64,000 nucleotides of DNA from Lepeophtheirus salmonis. Lineage: Eukaryota; Arthropoda; Copepoda; Siphonostomatoida; Caligidae. Each line of letters opens with the position of its first letter. Position 1 is the first letter of the stretch. The notes beneath the pieces are model-generated. The model made no database searches. It saw only the letters and a program-made list of their open reading frames with translations, and was not told the DNA's origin. The stretch is from the NCBI RefSeq assembly GCF_016086655.4, contig NC_052136.2, positions 53,994,492 to 54,058,491 on the forward strand, given 5' to 3'. The position numbers and the translations under genes were made by a program. Shown here piece by piece: positions 12,256 through 25,373 of the stretch.

Positions 12256-14357
12256 GTATGTAATATTAGTGGTTTAAATCTACAATCTACAAAATAATGC
12301 CATTATACTTTTTATCCTATTACTAGTTTTAATTTCTAGACAAAATGTATTCATCAACAAATGTTTTTGCATAACAAAGAAAATAAAATAATTTTTTCCT
12401 ACTAAAGAAAATATGATCTTAAGTTATACTGAAGATAAGATTGATTTATGTAAACTATAGTTACATTAGAATGAATAAAATTTCTTAGAAACAATATTTC
12501 TAGAAAAATCTATGCATGAAAAAAAGGGAGAAAAAAATTAATATGAAATATAACAAGCATCAACCACCCAACCCTCCCCCCCCTATCTATACATACAATA
12601 AAAAAATACTTGCGTTTATTTAGTACATATTCAAAAACAATATTTTTTTTACCACATAATAAAACTTCCCTTCATAAAATGTAAGCAGGTTATCCCCACT
12701 TATTTCGGTTTTTGGGAACGTGGACTTTTTTAGTACTAAAACACGTAAAATAGGATAAATTATTTTTCAAAGTCCGGTTTTTACTATATTCCTTTGTTTT
12801 TAGTATGGTTAGAACCATAAAAACATTTTATTTATAATTAATTATTTAAAATATGGTATAACATACTATATACTCGTAAAACAATTGTAAAATTTAATAT
12901 TAATAGAGTATTTCCTTTATTTTTAATCGTTCATTTCAATACTATAAAATTAAAATATTCGGAGCTTAACCAATATGTATTCATCAACCTTTTAAACTAC
13001 AAGTTTTTATAATAAGTAATAATCAAAAGTTTTAAGTCGAAGTATTAAATAAAATGCTTACAAAAACTCCTCTTATTCACAAATTATACACTAATATTTT
13101 ATGAATATATATGTAGAATGTATTAAATGTGTTTTTCGTGAAATCTGAAATCGTGTTATGCAGGGACCTCTTGTACACAACAATATAAATGTATGTATTC
13201 TTTCTTCAAATCTAATTTGTCTTCTTTTTCTTGAAGCATCTTTTAATGTTGTTTTGAAAAACACCTTTCATTGTAAGAAACTTAATAGATTTAAATTCCT
13301 AAAAAAATATATGATAAATCTTGTAGCATATAAGGTTACAAGTAAAATTGTATTTAAATAATTCTATTGATTAATTTTCATTCTAATAATATAAAATCAA
13401 TCAATGGATAAAAAATTCTTTTAATTCCTTCACGAATTAATCACACGATTATTTAATTTATTTCCTTTTTTCATTTAGAGTCGAATAGTAATTTAATGAA
13501 AGAGGAAATTGAATGTATTAATGGAAAACTATATTTTTATTCTTTCATTTCATAAATGTTCTATTGATAGTAAGATTGAGAAATATCTATAAGTTGGCAA
13601 AAAATAATGTACATTCAATGTAGAGAGTACTCTTTGGATAATAATAGCATCTACTAATATGTTTATCCTTTCTTTATGTAATTTTGCTTCTGTGCTATTT
13701 TTTATTTTATTTACGTACAAGTAACACTTGCAATATCAGAAACCCTATAATTTTGAGTTTTTGGTTTGTAACTGAGAATTTTATATTTTTTCCAAGTTTC
13801 TAACTGATTGTTCTTATAAACGTTTACCCATATAGAAATGAATCATTTTCTCCAACTAACACATTTCTCCCAATAAGCGCCCAAAACTGTAAAAATTGCT
13901 TTTACATATTGATTTCTACAATTACAGATTTCATTTAAGTTTTATATAACATATTAATCTAAAGCATATTAACTTTAACTGATTTCATATGATTTTAAAA
14001 GCATTTATTTTGATATTTATGAAAATAATCGAAAACATAAATTTAATATATCTCACCAGATTGATCGTTTACTGTTTCAATATACAATAATACTTTTAAA
14101 ATTTGGAAATTTTCTTTAGAATTGTATTCAGAATTTTTAAGGGGTCACTGCTTAATAAAAAATGGCGAATCTGATCTGTAAGGGTATTAATTCTTGAAGA
14201 TTTTCTCGAGTGATTAAGTCGGACATTTCTAATTACTATATTTAATGTTTCTGCAGCTTTTCAAAATATATTCCAATTGGAAAATCCGATGACTCAATTG
14301 CTTGTTTTTCATGAATAAAGCCTTTATTAAAGGTAAAGGCATAATTTATCAATTATA
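12256..14357. other. A+T-rich intergenic DNA
   Basis: Simple A/T-rich sequence with a pyrimidine/C run (ccctccccccccc) near 12571-12583. The ORF at 13158-13361 has low-complexity residues and no recognisable motif. No RNA gene or exon recognised. Confidence 0.5.
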
Positions 14358-15610
14358 CAGGGTGTCCACGATAAATTGGAACTACTTTAAACTTCATCCA
14401 GATCCATAATGTGGATATTCGGGGTTAAATCATACTAATATAAAAGGTTGCGTTAACAATACACTATAACTTCCGCCACAGTTGTTTTGACAACAAACAA
14501 TAGTCATCATGGAACAGGCAAGGAGAAACGCCATCCTCGAATCAGCTCGCGCGGGACACAAGCCCTCTGCTATCTACAAGCTTCTTAACTACCCCAAGAC
14601 CACGGTGTACCGTGTCTTTAATGCCTGGTAGGGTGAAGGGAAGGTCTGCCGCAAGGACCACAACATGAGAAGTGACCGCATCCGTACTCCCCGCCTCCTT
14701 GAAGGCTTCCGGAAGTCCATCAAGGCTTCGCCAGGGACTTCCTTGTCCAGGTTGGTCAAGAACCGTGGAGTGAGCAAGCAGCTGGTCTCCAAGGCTGTGA
14801 ATGAGGACCTCGGGCACAGGTCATACCGAATGGCCAAACAGCACATTCTCACGTCATCCATGAAGGCCACCAGGCTCACCAACGGTAAGTGTCTCCTCAA
14901 TGGCCTGAAGAGTCATGGAGGAAGAATCATCTTCTTCTCCGACGAGAAGAACTGGACTGTCGATAGAAGCTACAACGTGCAGAATGACAGGTGGCTTGCC
15001 AAGGAGAGAGAAGAGATCCCTGCGGTCTTCACCACAAGGTTCCCGGCCTCCATGATGCCCCTGGGTGTCATCTGCAGCACCGGTGAGGTGATGCCTCCTT
15101 TCTTCTTAAATCCCAAGGAAAGGGTTAACGCGATAAGGTACTGCGAAGTCATGGAGGAGTTCGGCTTCTTGGAGGGAGTTCATATTCCAACAAGACTCAG
15201 CGCCCGCACACATCGCCATGAGGACCACTAACCTCTTCAACTCCCATGACATCACTTTCTGGGATGGCAACACCTGGCCCTCCGACTCACCCGACCTCAA
15301 TCCGTGTGATTACTACTGGTAGGGGAAGTTGGAGAGGGAGGTGTGCAAGGTCAGCCACAAGAGCATCGCGGCCCTCAAGGGCTCCATTACGAGGGAGTGG
15401 AATGCTGTCGATTCTGCGGAAGTCATCAGGGCATGCAAATCCTTTAGGGGCAGGATGGAGAACATGGTGGCTGCTGAGGGAGGACATCTTGAATAAATTG
15501 ATTGTTTAATGTCATCTCTAACTTTTTCATATTAACAAATACACTCCAAATTCCATTTTTATCAAGCAGGTTGAATTTTAAGATAGTTCCAATTTATCGT
15601 AGACACGCTG
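14358..15610 (+). mobile_element. Near-complete maT-type (DD37D) mariner element
   Basis: The 1253-bp element is flanked by TA at 14356-14357 and 15611-15612. The left end, cagggtgtccacgataaatt, is matched in inverse at the right end (aatttatcgtagacacgctg). It contains one transposase gene spanning nearly the whole length. Its G+C content is far above the surroundings, which fits a later arrival that has not yet drifted to local base composition. Full length, two recognisable ends and TA flanks make it the youngest-looking copy in the window. Confidence 0.9.
14509..15496 (+). pseudogene. DD37D (maT-type) mariner transposase, two TAG codons and one frameshift
   Basis: The frame starts at ATG 14509 (MEQARRNAILESARAG), runs through a helix-turn-helix (KPSAIYKLLNYPKTTVYRVF) and meets TAG at 14629. 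It stays open to about 15185 with a second helix unit (VSKQLVSKAVNEDLG) and the first catalytic aspartate in IFFSDEKNW. A +1 shift near 15185 moves the frame to QDSAPAH (second aspartate). The third is the last D of SPDLNPCD, giving 37 residues between them, the maT spacing. A second TAG lies at 15320. The tail ends RACKSFRGRMEN and AAEGGHLE with TAA at 15494-15496. Both TAGs follow TGG and could each be a TGG-to-TAG change. About 329 codons is normal length. The protein would cut and rejoin DNA at TA in the nucleus; this copy is inactive. Confidence 0.85.
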
Positions 15611-18282
15611 TATTTAAATATTGTTCGACTGCCTGGAGGAGAGGAACATATTTAATATTGTAGTTCAAGCAAAATCCTGATTTTGGAAAAGTGAAAAAAT
15701 ATACGCAGTTTTTTTATGTCATACTCTTCATTAAGGATGTATCTGACTAACCTCAGTGAGTTTTTTTGTGCACACTTATTCTTCTATACTAAAACATTAC
15801 GTATATAAATGATAAAAATAGTAAAAATTTAAAAACAAAAAAATATTTTTTATAATATATATAAATCTATAACTTAAGAAAAATTACTTTAAAATAGTAA
15901 CCTTTAACTAATGCATTAGTATATTTTCATTTAAAATTGTGTACAAAGTTATGAATAACTTTCAAACTTTAACTCGATTCTATTATATTCATGGTAATAT
16001 TATTATATGTATAATATAATCTCAAATTAAATTATTAAATATTTTACTACTGTTCATTAAATTGTTTTTTAATGACTGAACAAAATAATATAGACAATTT
16101 CTTTTAGATGTACGCAAAAAAAATATAAACAAACAATATTAATATTTAAGATTTTGTCCGTTTTGTCTGTTAAATGAAGCACTGTATAATACCAGGAAGA
16201 AATTTGAATTATTTCTGCTTAATGATCCCTTGAATATATGTTTTTATTTGCATCCATTTAGTTTATTAGCGAAAAAATAATCAAATAGCTCAAATTTCTA
16301 AAACTCATATATGAAAAACTTATAACGTTAACGATATAATAAATTTAATTGTTTTTATTGTGTCAGCTTCAAATCATTTATAAATGTCATGGAGTATAGA
16401 AATCTGTTAAAGTGCATAAGTTGTAAAAAATACACTCCTAAGGCAGCTCACGCTAGTAGTATTAAATATTTCTATAACAAAACAAAATATTTTAATAAGT
16501 AGAAAACAATGGAGTTTACATGTAAAATTATTTATTTAAATTCTGAAATTAAAATAAACGTCTAACTTTCAAAATTATTTTATATGAAACCAGTTCCTTT
16601 CATTTTTCTTGTCATTTTGATTATTTTTATCTGGTTTTTACGTGGTTGTGAAAAAACATTTGTTGTTTTTGAAAGTAACAAAATTGACCAAGTAAACTTA
16701 CAAATGATTGGAGCAATTTTAACACTTCAATGACTATTTTTTATTTAATACATTTTAAACCTACATACAAGAATAACATCAAATATCAAAAATTTAAGTC
16801 ATAAATTATTTGTATATAATGGCAATCGTTTTATTTTACTGTAAAGCATTTTTTATATATAGATTTTTGTTTTCTTGGAATTTAATCGATTATACGAGAA
16901 CCTGTTGTGTCAATATGATCAGTATATAAAAATGATTTCTACATAAGCACATAAAAATCCCCCTTTAAAACTATTTATTTTTAGTTTACAGAGGTCCTCA
17001 TCATTCTGGATGTCGACCATCTTGGAAGCATAAAAACCAAATGTCTATATTAATAAGTTGAGTTTTTCTTACTCATTGGTAAATATATTTTTCAGTTTTC
17101 GAATAATTTTTTTAAAATTTGTCCATTTTGTTTAACAATTAAAAAAACAACGATATCTTTAACATGACGTTGTATCTAATTTCTTATAAAAATCTATAAT
17201 ATATTGTACGATTTTCTTTTACGATGATTTTTTTTTTTGAGTAAATAAGGAAGCTCATAAATGACTAATTTCAATGAGAAAAAATATTCATGATATCTAT
17301 AACCTTTCGGTAAGAGATAAGATAATAAGTAAGTAGATTTTCTTTATTCCAATATTTAACTTGGTATAAATAAACTATGTATACCATACACATGTATGTG
17401 ACAAATTGAAACTCTACTTGAAATAATAATACATATGCCCAAAAGTTTGTAGATTAACAAATAAGGACGTATATTTTAGTATTCTAACTCGATCAGTTTT
17501 AGATTGTCATGATTTTTTTAAATATTGATATTGCAAACAATTACTGTCTTTACAGGTGTTATTTAAAATTTTGGTCTTGATCAGTCTCATTTACCACTTT
17601 TGCATTGACTGCTGTTTATATATTAAAACATTAAAAAAATACAATAACATCAAACAAATTTTACCATTATAAAAATTCTCAATTTTCATAATATCAGAAT
17701 GTCTCGTCCCTCCCTATTTTAACCACTTTCCTAATTTTTTATCTTTAGTCGGACAAAGATGAAATTTTGATCTACAGTTTCATAAAAAATAAATTTCAAT
17801 TTATGATCTGAGATTGGCAGTCTTAAAAAAAGATTTACTGGGTCTTGTAAAAAATCCCATATGATCCTACTATATAAATATTTGTCTCAATAGTAGTGTC
17901 AATGTAACTAAAAGTACAAGTAGGTGATACTATAGACACTTTAATCTTCAAATACAATTTGATTTTAAGCCCATTTTCTTTTATCTTTCATATCCTGCTA
18001 TTCATTTTGGGATGTATTGGCCCTATTGTATTTAAACATGTTAGAGTGTACCGTAATGACAAAAGTTGGGAATTTGGTGTCATTGCATATTTTTTATTTG
18101 CATTTATTATTCTAACCAAAAAAATAAGTATCAAATGTTCTAAATGTCCTTCATATGAACGCGTTTTGATTTGAAAATCTGTAAATTGAAAAAAAAAAAA
18201 AATCATGTTATTTCTAAAAAATGATTATGTTGAATCAGGAGACATTATTTTAAGACAATCAAATATTATAGATAAAAGTGTA
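15611..18282. other. A+T-rich intergenic DNA
   Basis: Nothing recognised over 2.6 kb. The two overlapping ORFs near 17959-18206 lie on opposite strands; the plus one is hydrophobic (HILLFILGCIGPIVF), but I do not recognise either and there is no supporting splice signal. Short T and A runs occur throughout. Confidence 0.5.
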
Positions 18283-18345
18283 CTTGTGGTAATATCCGAC
18301 ATTGCCCGGAGTAATTAGGCGTCGGCTTAAATACAAATTTTTCTT
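18283..18345 (-). mobile_element. Helitron-like 3' end, inverted
   Basis: On the minus strand this reads gacgcctaattactccgggc, then aatgtcgg, a spacer and CACAAG followed by T. It is the same 3' end as at 7955-7978 (gacgcacaataactcc, hairpin GGCAATGCC, CTGTAAG). Only the 3' part is clear; I cannot place the other end. Confidence 0.4.
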
Positions 18346-18529
18346 TAATAATATACAACAATATTGTTATAATCAGGCATCCTCAAATTGCTGCTAGGGT
18401 GCCAGATACTGTAGGACTTTTGAGAAAACAAGTGACTAAATAAATAATTAAGAAAAACCTTTCTGATGTAAAGGTTTTTGATTAACGGACCATCATATAT
18501 TAGCAGAATATTTTTTTATAACTGAAAAT

Positions 18530-19960
18530 AGCCACCAAATAATCAATCTGAAAGAGTCTGGATTTCCTAAATGATTTAATAAAAAAATGAAAATAGTGGC
18601 TGAACGAGGGATTAAAAACGTTCATACTGTCATAACTGAAAGCAAATAAATGATAACAGTGCCGATATGTGCGAGGAGATGGAAATTATCAAAAGCCCCT
18701 AATTATATTTCCCGGTGTAAGACCAACATTCAACTTCAAAGTAGTCCTTTGAGGTACGATGTTGGAGTTACACCAAATTTTTAGGTATCATCCGATACTT
18801 TTTTGGTTGGTTCTCTAAACTCTTTATTAAATATATTAAAGAAAAGAGAATCCAATTTCCTATTATTGTATTCTTGGACGGCCATACTTCTCATGTTAAT
18901 ATGGCAATTGTAGAATTTTGCCGAGACAATAACGTTATTGTTTTTTGTTTCCCTCCTCACGCTTCGCACATAGTTCAACCTCTCGATGTAAGTGTTTTTG
19001 ACCCTCAGAAACAATTTTGGAATGCATCACTTCAAAAATTTAAAGCCAAGCATAATTTATCAGTGACGAAGGCAATTTTTTTTCCTTTTTTCGATGAGGC
19101 TCTTGAGAAAGCCAAAAGTTGTTCGAACAGTGTGATTTCTGGATTCAGAAAATGTGCAATTGTTCCATTTAATATGAGTCTGTAGATTACTAAAGGCTTA
19201 TAGATCTAATGAAGACCAAAGATCAGTATACCATTAAAAATGCTGATCAAAAATTAGGAGAAATGCGCGCTTTTCAAAATATACAATATAATGAGATAAG
19301 TGAAATCAATATCAAGTTATTCGAAAAAAAAAAAATTCAAAGAAAATTTCGATTATACTGACGCTACTCATTTAAATCAACTTTGGCGTCATACAAGACC
19401 CTTATAATGATGACCGAATCTCCAATTGTATCCATTTGTACGATTGCTGTAGATCCTATTGAAATTTTAAATCATGAATCAACATTGGAATATAAAGATG
19501 TTTAAGCGGATAATGGAACTCCCGTGGATGCCTCTTCTTTTAAGCATGGAAGAATTTCTTTGCCATTAACGAAAAGCATCGATTTTTCTTCACCAACGCC
19601 TGGTCTGTCTGGATTATCATCAAACTCTATTTTATCTAATTATACTATTCTATATGTGCCTGAAGAAACTAGTTAATCTCACGACAACTGGGATAAATCT
19701 CCCTTCGAAATCAACAAGAATGTAATCATCAACAACAAAAAAAAACAACTTGCAGTGAGTGAGAACGATTACACTCGATATTTAAAGAATACAAATTCAT
19801 ACAAGAAGAAAATAGGAAGAAACGTCAAGAAATATGAGAAAGAAAAAAGAAAGAAAAGTCTAAGAAAAGGAAAGTTGGCAAAAAAATATCTAAAGCAAGC
19901 TACAGCAAACCAATAGATTTTGAAAGTGACACTTCGTCTACTGAAAATTACCTATGAAGA
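18530..19960 (+). pseudogene. pogo/Tigger-like DDE transposase pseudogene
   Basis: Pieces in order: HQIINLKESGF at 18533-18565 (normally xIxNxDExGF, so the first catalytic aspartate is now lysine), KIVAERGIKNVHTVI near 18590-18640, KPLIIFPGVRP near 18690-18730, then after a frame change the open stretch 18781-19185 with GWFSKLFIKYIKEK, VFLDGHTSHVN (second aspartate, about 18877) and SHIVQPLDVSVF (third, about 18990). The second-to-third spacing is 35 residues. A decayed tail follows, with a lysine/arginine-rich stretch (YEKEKRKKSLRKGKLAKKYL) near 19830-19900 and an acidic SDTSSTEN, as in pogo/Jerky-type proteins. The CENP-B-like DNA-binding amino terminus was not found. There are stops and frameshifts, so it is inactive. 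The other possibility, a domesticated host gene, is ruled out by the breaks. Confidence 0.75.
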
Positions 19961-20371
19961 TTTGAAAAATAATTGATAGAATATTACGGCTTATTTATTG
20001 CCAGGAAAATAATTATAGTTTAGATGGTTTGTTTATTTTTAGATTAACAATAATGGAATTATGTAACAATTTTGTTAAATGGAAATATTTTATGATAAGT
20101 AAGAATATATACTTCGATAATAACGTTATATTAATTAAATTACCGTCCTGTTTGTCATTAAGTCTCTCTTTATTCGGTTAGTGTAACATATGCAACTACA
20201 CGGTTGTTAACTTAGTTGAACATTGTATCTAACGTTAAGATAAAATAGAGTACATTTCAATATATTAATAAGTTTACAAACAACAACTGTTTTACTGTAT
20301 GAAAAATTCAGACTCATATTTTATTTAAATGCTTCTAATTTGTATCGAAACAAATATCCTTCAAGTATTAT
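19961..20371. other. A+T-rich flank of the pogo-like remnant
   Basis: A/T-rich sequence without recognisable coding content. I could not find a terminal inverted repeat for the pogo-like element here. Confidence 0.5.
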
Positions 20372-21050
20372 TTATCCTCTACTACAAAAGTACAGGCAGG
20401 TATCTGATTCCGCTCCTGACTTCCCTGAGGCGGGCGTTGATGTACTGATAAAGAAAGAATGCCGTATTTACTTAAGATCTCTTAACGTACAGCATCGCTA
20501 AGATTTGGACATGTAATGGCTAAAATCATAATGGATAAATACATATTCAATACGTGTTTACTATTTACCTTGGCTTACAAGGCAGCATGATTGCAGCTGG
20601 GATCCATGAAAATATCTTGAAAATCAAGTGACACGTCCTTTATGAAGATATCAGAGTCAAAATGCTACGAATAAAGTCTGAGTTATCTAATTACTTGCAT
20701 CCAAATCTCCTGGGTACCGTTTTCATACATGAACACATCCCATTGATACCCCCTCCACTATATTGAAATAATTTTATCATGGGTAATTTAACAGACACTC
20801 AAAAATTTGAGGCATCCATGGAATAAATGACTTAATCATGTCGAACTGGATCCTTTATTTTCATTCCAGAGATGGAGTTGGAAGCACAGATAATTTCCAT
20901 AATATTAATATGACTGAGCTCGGTGGTTGAGGAGCGACAGAGTTTTCTCTTTATATTTTATGTACCGTAAGTCTCTTCCACCTTCTCTTCTTCCTCATCA
21001 ACAGCTATTTGAATGGTTTTCTCTTCGGTATTTAGCTATCTAGTGATATT
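20372..21050. other. GC-richer region with conflicting coding signals; possible minus-strand exons
   Basis: Base composition is more balanced than in the neighbours. On the minus strand, 20695-20757 is open (WDVFMYENGTQEIWMQ) and ends at a donor-like gtaatt; 20579-20664 follows an acceptor-like ttcgtag, is open (HFDSDIFIKDVSLDFQDIF) and ends at gtaagc. A further piece at 20372-20444 follows ttatcag and reaches a stop. Reading phases agree across these joins, and an acidic stretch (VDEEEEKVEETYG) lies near 20965-21010. Against this, the first intron would be only 30 bp, and the plus strand also has long open pieces (LHPNLLGTVFIHEHIP; DFPEAGVDVLIKKECRIYL). I recognise no family on either strand. 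It could be a small host gene, a pseudogene or a transposon remnant. Confidence 0.3.
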
Positions 21051-23429
21051 TGTTTTATTATTCGATTTAAAACACTGTCCGATAATATGAATTTGTTAAT
21101 TATTTGGTTCATATTATCCGGCAGCGATTATTTCGCAAAAAATATGACAAAAAGTATTAAATTTTTTTTTTTTTTTTTTTAAAACTCCTTTTGAACTCAA
21201 ACATGGCAATTTTGTTGTAATATAGATAAATTGAGACCAAATAACTTCACATTATCACACACCATAAAATATGGAAGTGTTGAATTTTAATTGTAAATAA
21301 TTACAATTTTGAACTTTAAAGTTTTGTTTCTAAAAAACAACAACATCAATCAATTTGAAATTTTACAAGATTATTTAGAAATGTAGGAATATTACATAAC
21401 AGTCTCTTTTGATATCCTAGGGCGAAGGACGAAATAATTGTTGCGACTTAACCGTTAAGTGTCCAACAATTTTGAACTCCGACGATGTGTAACTTACCCT
21501 ATATAAGTGAGAAAAAAAAACACAAAAGAAAACCAAAAAAAACGAGTGTTTCTTATTTGATGCCACATTCACACTGTAGAAAACGAAAATTATCATTAAA
21601 ATTTTCAAAATAAATTGGTTTGACCATTAAAGCTTTTATAAAACCACATAACAACATCTGATAAAAAACATTCAAGCATCGAAAGATAGATTATCAATAA
21701 AGTGATCTAAATACAGTTCCTACAAAATGAAAAATTATATATGAAGGCTAATATTTTTTTGCACATTTTTTTCAATTTTTATTGCTATTGTTATTTAGTA
21801 TAACATAGTATTATAGTTGTATCTCCCCTGATAAATACACATTGGGTATTTATTTAAAAAATGAAGACCGATAAAGACTTTAGATATATAATAAAAGTTG
21901 TTCAGAATTTTATGTAATGTACCTAGGGCTATGTTTTATTCTGATCAGACCAGATTCTTAGGTCTTGCTTTTTTTTTGCAAATAAGCTGATTTTTATAAT
22001 AAAACAAGATGGATTCCCCATGTTTCAAAGTATTTTTTGTAATGGTATGGGTTGTCGTTTGCACCAACAAAATTAAAATCCAGAAAACGGAAAAAGGGAG
22101 AACATATTTTTACTAGAATTGCATCAGAATCAGCATTGGGATTTTTTTGGAATCGTCCCACCCCTAGTTGGTAGCAACTAGTACAACTTTGAATTTATAT
22201 TTATCTACACTTTTAATTAAAAGTTTATTTTCAGTGTAAACATTTGATATAACATATGCTGATGAATTATTATAATTAAATAATTATTGTTTGATTAATT
22301 ATATTATATTGTTGAATGACTGATAAATCTCTTATTACGTTAAGTTGTGAATGGTTCCCTACTCTACTGTTGAGAAGGATGGGCTAACTACCATATAAAT
22401 TCGGTATTTTTTTCTTCTTTTTTGAAGAAAAAGTTGAGGTATACAATAAAGATCACTTGATGATTAAAAGAGTGTTTTTCAAGTAATAGAAAAATAAAAT
22501 GACGACAAGTTAAAGGTTATAATTGCATGGTATACGGGCTATATTAGAATAATTTTTTATAGGCTCGGATTTGTCACAGGCTCGGAACAATATGAACTAA
22601 AACGAATAGTTATTTGAGCTCAAAGTGGTCGTTTAAAAGCTAATATTTCTACAAAGACTCATAATAACTATTTTACTTTTCAACTATACTCTATATAATT
22701 TATGTAACTTACAATACAAATTTTCTATATGTGGAAAAAATCATACTAAAGGGTTTCCAAATAGAATGAATATGAATTTTGAAAAATATAATGATGTTTA
22801 ATGATTATTGATATCACTTAAGCAAATTACTTTTAATTTTACCATTAAATCAAACTCGGTTGCATTCATAATTATACTTAAGTACTCGAGTCTGAATCCT
22901 GCCTTGAGTTAGTCATTCACTACACAATATTACTCCAAATTAAAAAAGAAATAATGCTTTGTATTTTATTTTAATAAAAAATGATCAACAAATACAAATA
23001 CGTGTTTATAAAATAATGTATCAACTAAAACGTTAAATTCATTTAAACGTAAATGATAAGGACGGGTCTTGGGCATTATTGACAATCTTGACATAATTTT
23101 TTTAGATATATATTGCAAATATGACATACAAAATTAGAGTTTAAAATTTTTTTTTAAACTTTTGAAATTAATTTTCATATGCAACACATTAATTTTGCAT
23201 GACGATATTGATAAGAATTTAACAAAAGTGAGGAACAACAGCCTCCATGGTTCCGGCACCAGTGAGTAATAATAAGTTGGACTTGTGTCAAAAGAATGTA
23301 CAATTGGACTAGTATTGTACTATAATAACCACGACTTGGATTTTCCATGGAAAATAAAGCTTTGATTTTTAAGTGATCAATACTGAAAATAACTTTCTTT
23401 TTAGAAATTAATGCTAAAACGTTCTGTTA
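21051..23429. other. A+T-rich intergenic DNA
   Basis: Contains a run of about 18 T near 21163-21180. Segments near 22130-22180 (gaatcgtcccacccctagtt) and 22555-22640 (repeated aggctcgga) look like old dispersed-repeat scraps. The ORF at 21417-21608 is low complexity. No gene recognised. Confidence 0.5.
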
Positions 23430-24264
23430 TTTTGGGTTGGCAATTAAAATCTGAAAACTTCATAAATTAAAAAATTAGTGAAGATTGAGTGACTAAAATT
23501 AATTTATATTTCGATATATTATAAACAATTAGTTAAAAGAAAAAAATAAACCTGACTTCTCTAGCTTAAGTAAAATAGAAAAAAATCCCTCTAGAAAGTG
23601 ATTAAATAATTTCCATTCATGCATTTAAAAGAATATGGGCGTTTTAAGGACCACTGTTTACGCCGTCAGTACGTAAGAAAATTTAGAGAGAAAGAAGGAC
23701 TATGTAAAAAAAGGCAAAAATGAAAACAGAGGAGTTAAAGAAAACAGGCAAGGCTTATGCCCTCAGTACTTTTTAACTGAGAGCCTATGCAAGAGATCTT
23801 GGGGTTTCACACCAGAATGTCCATAGAGCTATCAAAAAAGTTAGTGTAAAGAGCCATGTGAGGGTGGAGAGGCCACATTTGACACCAGCAATGCAAGAAA
23901 CCTTTCTTCTCCGTTCCGTAGCAGTACTCCTTTGAATAATTCTTTTGAGTTCTTTTTTGACACTTTTGGCCACCCTAGAACCCTGATGCCAAACCCCTCG
24001 ACTACACCTTTTGAGTGTATGGCTTACATTGTCTGTCTCAGCCAGAACTAGGACGCCATTATAGAGGACTACATCCGTAACGGGTCCAAGCCTTCTACCG
24101 CCACCTGAAAGTAATCATTGCCACTGGGTAAAAAAAAAAAAAAAAGACACTCAGACAGACATCTTTTAATAGAATTATTTTTTTTAAAAATTCCATTGTT
24201 AATTTATAATTATATCTTTTTGAAGTTTCGAATTCAAAGTGTTCAGATTTTAATGGTCAGTCAG
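23430..24264 (+). mobile_element. Mariner-like element, family A copy 2, decayed
   Basis: Ends match family A: aattaaaatctgaaaactt at the left and, inverted, gtgttcagattttaatggtc at the right, with TA outside (24265-24266 on the right). Plus-strand coding pieces are LRAYARDLGVSHQNVHRAIK (second helix-turn-helix), VERPHLTPAMQETFLL and, after frame changes, DAIIEDYIRNGSKP of the tail. The catalytic aspartate blocks are missing, and the part around 23930-24060 is badly damaged. At 835 bp it happens to be the same length as copy 1, which has its deletion in a similar place. Confidence 0.8.
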
Positions 24265-25373
24265 TACCTTTGTATATGTAGACGAAATTATGCTTAAACG
24301 ATAAATTTGTTTATTTCTGTAGTAATTACTACTTTTCTACTTTTTTTTTCTTGTAAAAAAGATAAAACACTACGTATGTACTTTTATATATACAAAACTT
24401 CTAGAAGTAATAATTAAATTAAATTCTTAGGTATTTATTGAGTAGATACCTATCTGTTTATACATTTTTATTATGTAGATTAAAATGTCAAGAAAGTACA
24501 TTTTATAAATACGAAATAAAGATTATATTAAATTAAAAATAATTATTATTAAGGGACAAGAGATTCCATATAATTTTAGTTATTTTTAAAATGAACAAAC
24601 ATTAATTCATATATTTATTATATTATATGGCATTAAAATTGTTGTGCATTCAAATTTATTGCAGAGTATTACCGCATGCAACTATTAACGGCAATGACTG
24701 TATAACATTATGAGTACAACAATACTCACAATGTTAATAATTTATGTAACATACCTTTTTGCACACGTATATGTATATATTTTCTATAAAATATCGGTCA
24801 TGCATTCATGTAACGTACAGTACAAATACCAAATATTTATAGAATAATACATTATATTATAAGTATTGGATTATAAGAACACTTACTCGTAAATTGAAGA
24901 AAGATATCATATATTTATCCAAGTCTAAATTATTGGTATACAATCTATGTTGTATACTTATGTGATAATGGTTGTTACTAGTAATTGGAAGATAAGTTAG
25001 GGGGGAGGAAGGGGGTAAGAAAAGGGTTTTACAGAGAATATGTAGTTTTATTGTTCCTTCTATCAATTATTTGATGTGGACATGTCAGTCAAATATTACG
25101 TTAGTATTGCTATGTATATCATAAGATTATCAAATCTCAAGTAAGTTTATACTTAGTTTGTAATAATTAAAATACAAAAAAGATCATAAAAATATTCAAC
25201 TTTACCTATTCCAAATTTTTGATAATGATTACCTATTTAAATATACCTTACATGAACATAGTAAGTATGTTACAAAATTCCAATTTACGGCGCGAAAAAA
25301 ACTAACAGGAGGCGTGCGTGGACGTATAGAAATGTGTCGGAGATTTACATAGAAATGCTGGATTTTCATTACT
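24265..25373. other. A+T-rich intergenic DNA
   Basis: No gene, repeat family or RNA recognised. The minus ORF at 24857-25066 contains a purine-rich strand read as LPPSSPLTYLPI and is probably chance. Confidence 0.5.

Noticed and set aside
14542..14900. Two long minus-strand ORFs (91 and 103 codons) in the GC-rich element
   Set aside because: They are antisense shadows of the maT-type transposase, whose motifs lie on the plus strand.
15246..15509. Plus ORF of 87 codons, rich in arginine, serine and proline
   Set aside because: Wrong frame over the transposase tail; the neighbouring frame gives SPDLNPCD and the conserved end.
21163..21180. Poly(T) run as the tail of a minus-strand retroposed copy
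   Set aside because: No target-site duplication or recognisable gene body next to it.
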